64,000 bases of DNA from Lepturacanthus savala. Taxonomy: Eukaryota; Chordata; Actinopteri; Scombriformes; Trichiuridae. Within the stretch, counting starts at the first letter, position 1. Each line of letters starts with the position of its first letter. Under the pieces are notes generated by a model. The model was not told the origin of the DNA. It worked only from the letters and a program-made list of their open reading frames with translations, and ran no database searches. This document shows positions 59,901-64,000 of this stretch, one piece after another. The stretch covers positions 30,655,234-30,719,233 of the forward strand of contig CM060477.1 in the NCBI GenBank assembly GCA_030544235.1, in the 5' to 3' direction. Position numbers and translations under genes: made by a program.

Positions 59901-61889
59901 CCGAGAGACTGCATATGGAGCAATAAAAACTTTAAAACACAAACCACATGAAAACAATAGCTTTTCCAGGTGAATTTCTGATCCAAAACTATACCATTTC
60001 ACATAAAGTAAAAGGTAAATAAGTTTTTCTATGAAAATATTGTACTGATTTAGGCCTATATAGCTTTTTGTCTTTTGTGCTCTTCAGACCGAGAGACTGC
60101 ATATGGAGCAATAAAAACTTTAAAACACAAACCACATGAAAACAATAGCTTTTCCAGGTGAATTTCTGATCCAAAACTATACCATTTCACATAAAGTAAA
60201 AGGTAAATAAGTTTTTCTATGAAAATATTGTACTGATTTAGGCCTATATAGCTTTTTGTCTTTTGTGCTCTTCAGACCGAGAGAATGCATATGGAGCAAT
60301 AAAAACTTTAAAACACAAACCACATAAAAACAATAGCTTTTCCAGGTGAATTTCTGATCCAAAACTATACCATTTCATATAAAGTAAAAGGTAAATAAGT
60401 TTTTCTATAAAAATATTGTACTGATTTAGGCCTATATAGCTTTTTGTCTTTTTGGGCTCTTCAGACCGAGAGAATGCATATGGAGCAATAAAAACTTTAA
60501 AACACACACCACATGAAAACAATAGCTTTTCCAGGTGAATTTCTGATCCAAAACTATACCATTTCACATAAAGTAAAAGGTAAATAAGTTTTTCTATAAA
60601 AATATTGTACTGATTTACGCCTATATAGCTTTTTGTCTTTTTGGGCTCTTCAGACCGAGAGACTGCATATGGAGCAATAAAAACTTTAAAACACAAACCA
60701 CATGAAAACAATAGCTTTTCCAGGTGAATTTCTGATCCAAAACTATACCATTTCACATAAAGTAAAAGGTAAATAAGTTTTTCTATGAAAATATTGTACT
60801 GATTTAGGCCTATATAGCTTTTTGTCTTTTGTGCTCTTCAGACCGAGAGAATGCATATGGAGCAATAAAAACTTTAAAACACAAACCACATGAAAACAAT
60901 AGCTTTTCCAGGTGAATTTCTGATCCAAAACTGTACCATTTCACATAAAGTTAAAGGTAAATAAGATTTTCTATAAAAATATTGTTCTGATTTAGGCTTA
61001 TATAGCTTTTTGTCTTTTTGTGCTCTTCAGACCGAGAGAATGCATATGGAGCAATAAAAACTTTAAAACACAAACCACATGAAAACAATAGCTTTTCCAG
61101 GTGAATTTCTGATCCAAAACTATACCATTTCACATAAAGTAAAAGGTAAATAAGTTTTTCTATAAAAATATTGTACTGATTTAGGCCTATATAACTTTTT
61201 GTCTTTTTGGGGTCTTCAGATCGAGAGAATGCATATGGAGCAATAAAAACTTTAAAACACAAACCACATGAAAACAATAGCTTTTCCAGGTGAATTTCTG
61301 ATCCAAAACCATACCATTTCACATAAAGTAAAAGGTAAATAAGTTTTTCTATAAAAATATTGTACTGATTTAGGCCTATATAGCTTTTTGTCTTTTTGGG
61401 CTCTTCAGACCGAGAGAATGCATATGGAGCAATAAAAACTTTAAAACACAAACCACATGAAAACAATAGCTTTTCCAGGTGAATTTCTGATCCAAAACTA
61501 TACCATTTCACATAAAGTAAAAGGTAAATAAGTTTTTCTATAAAAATATTGTACTGATTTAGGCCTATATAGCTTTTAGTCTTTTTGGGCTCTTCAGACC
61601 GAGAGAATGCATATGGAGCAATAAAAACTTTAAAACACAAACCACATGAAAACAATAGCTTTTCCAGGTGAATTTCTGATCCAAAACTATACCATTTCAC
61701 ATAAAGTAAAAGGTAAATAAGTTTTTCTATGAAAATATTGTACTGATTTAGGCCTATATAGCTTTTTGTCTTTTTGGGCTCTTCAGACCGAGAGAATGCA
61801 TATGGAGCAATAAAAACTTTAAAACACAAACCACATGAAAACAATAGCTTTTCCAGGTGCATTTCTGATCCAAAACTATACCATTTTAC
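53958..61889 (-). repeat. Two copies of a 3,966-bp, 21-monomer higher-order repeat
   Basis: Variant monomer landmarks recur exactly 3,966 bp apart: ORF ends at 53,957/57,923, 54,902/58,868, 55,469/59,435, 56,036/60,002, 56,208/60,174, 56,790/60,756 and 56,962/60,928. 3,966 equals eighteen 189-bp plus three 188-bp monomers, and three shorter monomers are visible per unit. Copies differ by only a handful of bases. Similarity to the unit extends leftward to about 53,190. Confidence 0.93.
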
Positions 61890-64000
61890 ATATAGTAAAA
61901 GGTAAATAAGATTTTCTGTAAAAATATTGTACTGATTAGGCCTACATAGCTTTTGGTCTTTTTGTGCTCTTCCGACCGAGAGAATGCATATGGAGCAATA
62001 AAAACTTTAAAACACAAACCACATGAAAACAATAGCTTTTCCAGGTGAATTTCTGATCCAAAACTATACCATTTCACATAAAGTAAAAGGTAAATAAGAT
62101 TTTCTGTAAAAATATTGTACTGATTTAGGCCTACATAGCTTTTGGTCTATTTGTGCTCTTCCGACCGAGAGAATGCATATGGAGCAATAAAAACTTTAAA
62201 ACACAAACCACATGAAAACAATAGCTTTTCCAGGTGAATTTCTGATCCAAAACTATACCATTTCACATAAAGTAAAAGGTAAATAAGTTTTTCTATGAAA
62301 ATATTGTACTGATTTAGGCCTATATAGCTTTTTGTCTTTTTGTGCTCTTCCGACCGAGAGAATGCATATGGAGCAATAAAAATTTTAAAACACAAACCAC
62401 ATGAAAACAATAGCGTTTCCAGGTGAATTTCTGATCCAAAACTATACCTTTTCACATAAAGTTAAAGGTAAATAAGATTTTCTATGAAAATATTGTTCTG
62501 ATTTAGGCTTACATAGCCTTTTGTCTTTTTGTGCTCTTCAGACCGAGAGAATGCATATGGAGCAATAAAAACTTTAAAACACAAACCACATGAAAACAAT
62601 AGCTTTTCCAGGTGAATTTCTGATCCAAAACTATACCATTTCACATAAAGTTAAAGGTAAATAAGATTTTCTATAAAAATATTGTTCTGATTTAGGCTTA
62701 CATAGCTTTTTGTCTTTTTGTGCTCTTCAGACCGAGAGAATGCATATGGAGCAATAAAAACTTTAAAACACAAACCACATGAAAACAATAGCCTTTCCAG
62801 GTGAATTTCTGATCCAAAACTATACCATTTCACATAAAGTAAAAGGTAAATAAGTTTTTCTATAAAAATATTGTACTGATTTACGCCTATATAGCTTTTT
62901 GTCTTTTTGGGCTCTTCAGACCGAGAGACTGCATATGGAGCAATAAAAACTTTAAAACACAAACCACATGAAAACAATAGCCTTTCCAGGTGAATTTCTG
63001 ATCCAAAACTATACCATTTCACATAAAGTAAAAGGTAAATAAGTTTTTCTATAAAAATATTGTACTGATTTACGCCTATATAGCTTTTTGTCTTTTTGGG
63101 CTCTTCAGACCGAGAGACTGCATATGGAGCAATAAAAACTTTAAAACACAAACCACATGAAAACAATAGCTTTTCCAGGTGAATTTCTGATCCAAAACTA
63201 TACCATTTCACATAAAGTAAAAGGTAAATAAGTTTTTCTATGAAAATATTGTACTGATTTAGGCCTATATAGCTTTTTGTCTTTTGTGCTCTTCAGACCG
63301 AGAGACTGCATATGGAGCAATAAAAACTTTAAAACACAAACCACATGAAAACAATAGCTTTTCCAGGTGAATTTCTGATCCAAAACTATACCATTTCACA
63401 TAAAGTAAAAGGTAAATAAGTTTTTCTATGAAAATATTGTACTGATTTAGGCCTATATAGCTTTTTGTCTTTTGTGCTCTTCAGACCGAGAGAATGCATA
63501 TGGAGCAATAAAAACTTTAAAACACAAACCACATAAAAACAATAGCTTTTCCAGGTGAATTTCTGATCCAAAACTATACCATTTCATATAAAGTAAAAGG
63601 TAAATAAGTTTTTCTATAAAAATATTGTACTGATTTAGGCCTATATAGCTTTTTGTCTTTTTGGGCTCTTCAGACCGAGAGAATGCATATGGAGCAATAA
63701 AAACTTTAAAACACACACCACATGAAAACAATAGCTTTTCCAGGTGAATTTCTGATCCAAAACTATACCATTTCACATAAATTAAAAGGTAAATAAGTTT
63801 TTCTATAAAAATATTGTACTGATTTACGCCTATATAGCTTTTTGTCTTTTTGGGCTCTTCAGACCGAGAGACTGCATATGGAGCAATAAAAACTTTAAAA
63901 CACAAACCACATGAAAACAATAGCTTTTCCAGGTGAATTTCTGATCCAAAACTATACCATTTCACATAAAGTAAAAGGTAAATAAGTTTTTCTATGAAAA
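61890..64000 (-). repeat. Third, rearranged higher-order unit (partial)
   Basis: From 62,651 onward monomers match the second unit at a spacing of 3,209 bp (63,211/60,002, 63,383/60,174, 63,965/60,756). The first four monomers (61,890-62,644) are of a different, edge-like type and replace eight monomers of the standard unit. Confidence 0.85.

Larger units (their letters stand above)
50678..64000 (-). repeat. Right satellite array (~189-bp monomer), runs off the window
   Basis: About 70 head-to-tail monomers. Those near 50,700-52,600 are diverged and mirror the left array; those beyond about 53,100 are far more uniform. One-base-shorter (188-bp) variants carry GTCTTTTGTGCTC instead of GTCTTTTTGGGCTC. 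Multi-monomer open stretches on the minus strand (up to 412 codons at 51,353-52,591) follow from monomer length divisible by three. Confidence 0.98.

Noticed and set aside
1..64000. Palindrome as a simple assembly or fold-back read artefact
   Set aside because: The arms differ by indels of 1,356, 50 and 56 bp, microsatellite lengths and many substitutions; a fold-back artefact would be identical. Long-read confirmation is still desirable.
53000..64000. Regular repeats as a CRISPR array
   Set aside because: Repeats are contiguous 188-189-bp satellite monomers without unique spacers, in a eukaryotic genome.

Overview
The window looks like repeat-rich, non-genic DNA of a ray-finned (teleost) fish. 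Evidence: an L2-clade LINE with an esterase-type ORF1 and an intact APE-RT ORF2, a tRNA-derived SINE, several hAT-type elements, a stand-alone P2X7 ballast-type cysteine domain, SAMD3-like and 'DIMHDILEG' protein relics, an L1-clade LINE, and a ~189-bp AT-rich satellite. No tRNA, rRNA or ordinary single-copy host gene is recognised. Almost every coding segment belongs to a mobile or TE-associated family, and most are broken.

The dominant feature is a very large inverted repeat. The left arm (about 1-21,820) reappears reverse-complemented as the right arm (about 32,675-53,030), around a 10.9-kb spacer. Mirror coordinates add up to about 53,036 at the outer end and about 54,450 near the inner end. 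The drift comes from a few indels: 50 bp and 1,356 bp missing from the right arm, 56 bp missing from the left, and microsatellite differences. From outside inward each arm holds: satellite array; a junction module (called J here); a decayed LINE 3' end; a broken multi-exon gene with cysteine protease, Lys/Arg/Tyr repeats and PIF1 helicase; a SAMD3-like relic; a C2H2/DIMHDILEG transposase-like relic; an L1 LINE with a hAT element inside it; a second hAT element made of GAACGA-type motifs; and a P2X7-ballast-like gene.

The spacer holds a third copy of J plus about four satellite monomers (21,827-27,478), in the same orientation as the right-hand copy. This J copy is split by a young 4.57-kb L2 LINE with an 8-bp target-site duplication. 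Beyond it come a SINE, hAT fragments, a TA microsatellite, an old gag-pro relic, four TTAGGG-type units, and the 5' exon of the right-arm P2X7-like gene.

From 50,678 to the window end is satellite. Part of it forms a higher-order repeat of 3,966 bp (21 monomers: eighteen of 189 bp and three of 188 bp), nearly identical between successive copies, as in centromeric or pericentromeric arrays. Target-site duplications give a relative order: L1 into an older element, hAT into the L1, GAACGA-type hAT, then inverted duplication of the whole block, and the L2 into the central J copy. The pieces are layered repeats and do not form a pathway. The best candidates for something undescribed are the satellite-bounded palindrome, the higher-order repeat, the P2X7-ballast gene family, and the protease-repeat-helicase element.
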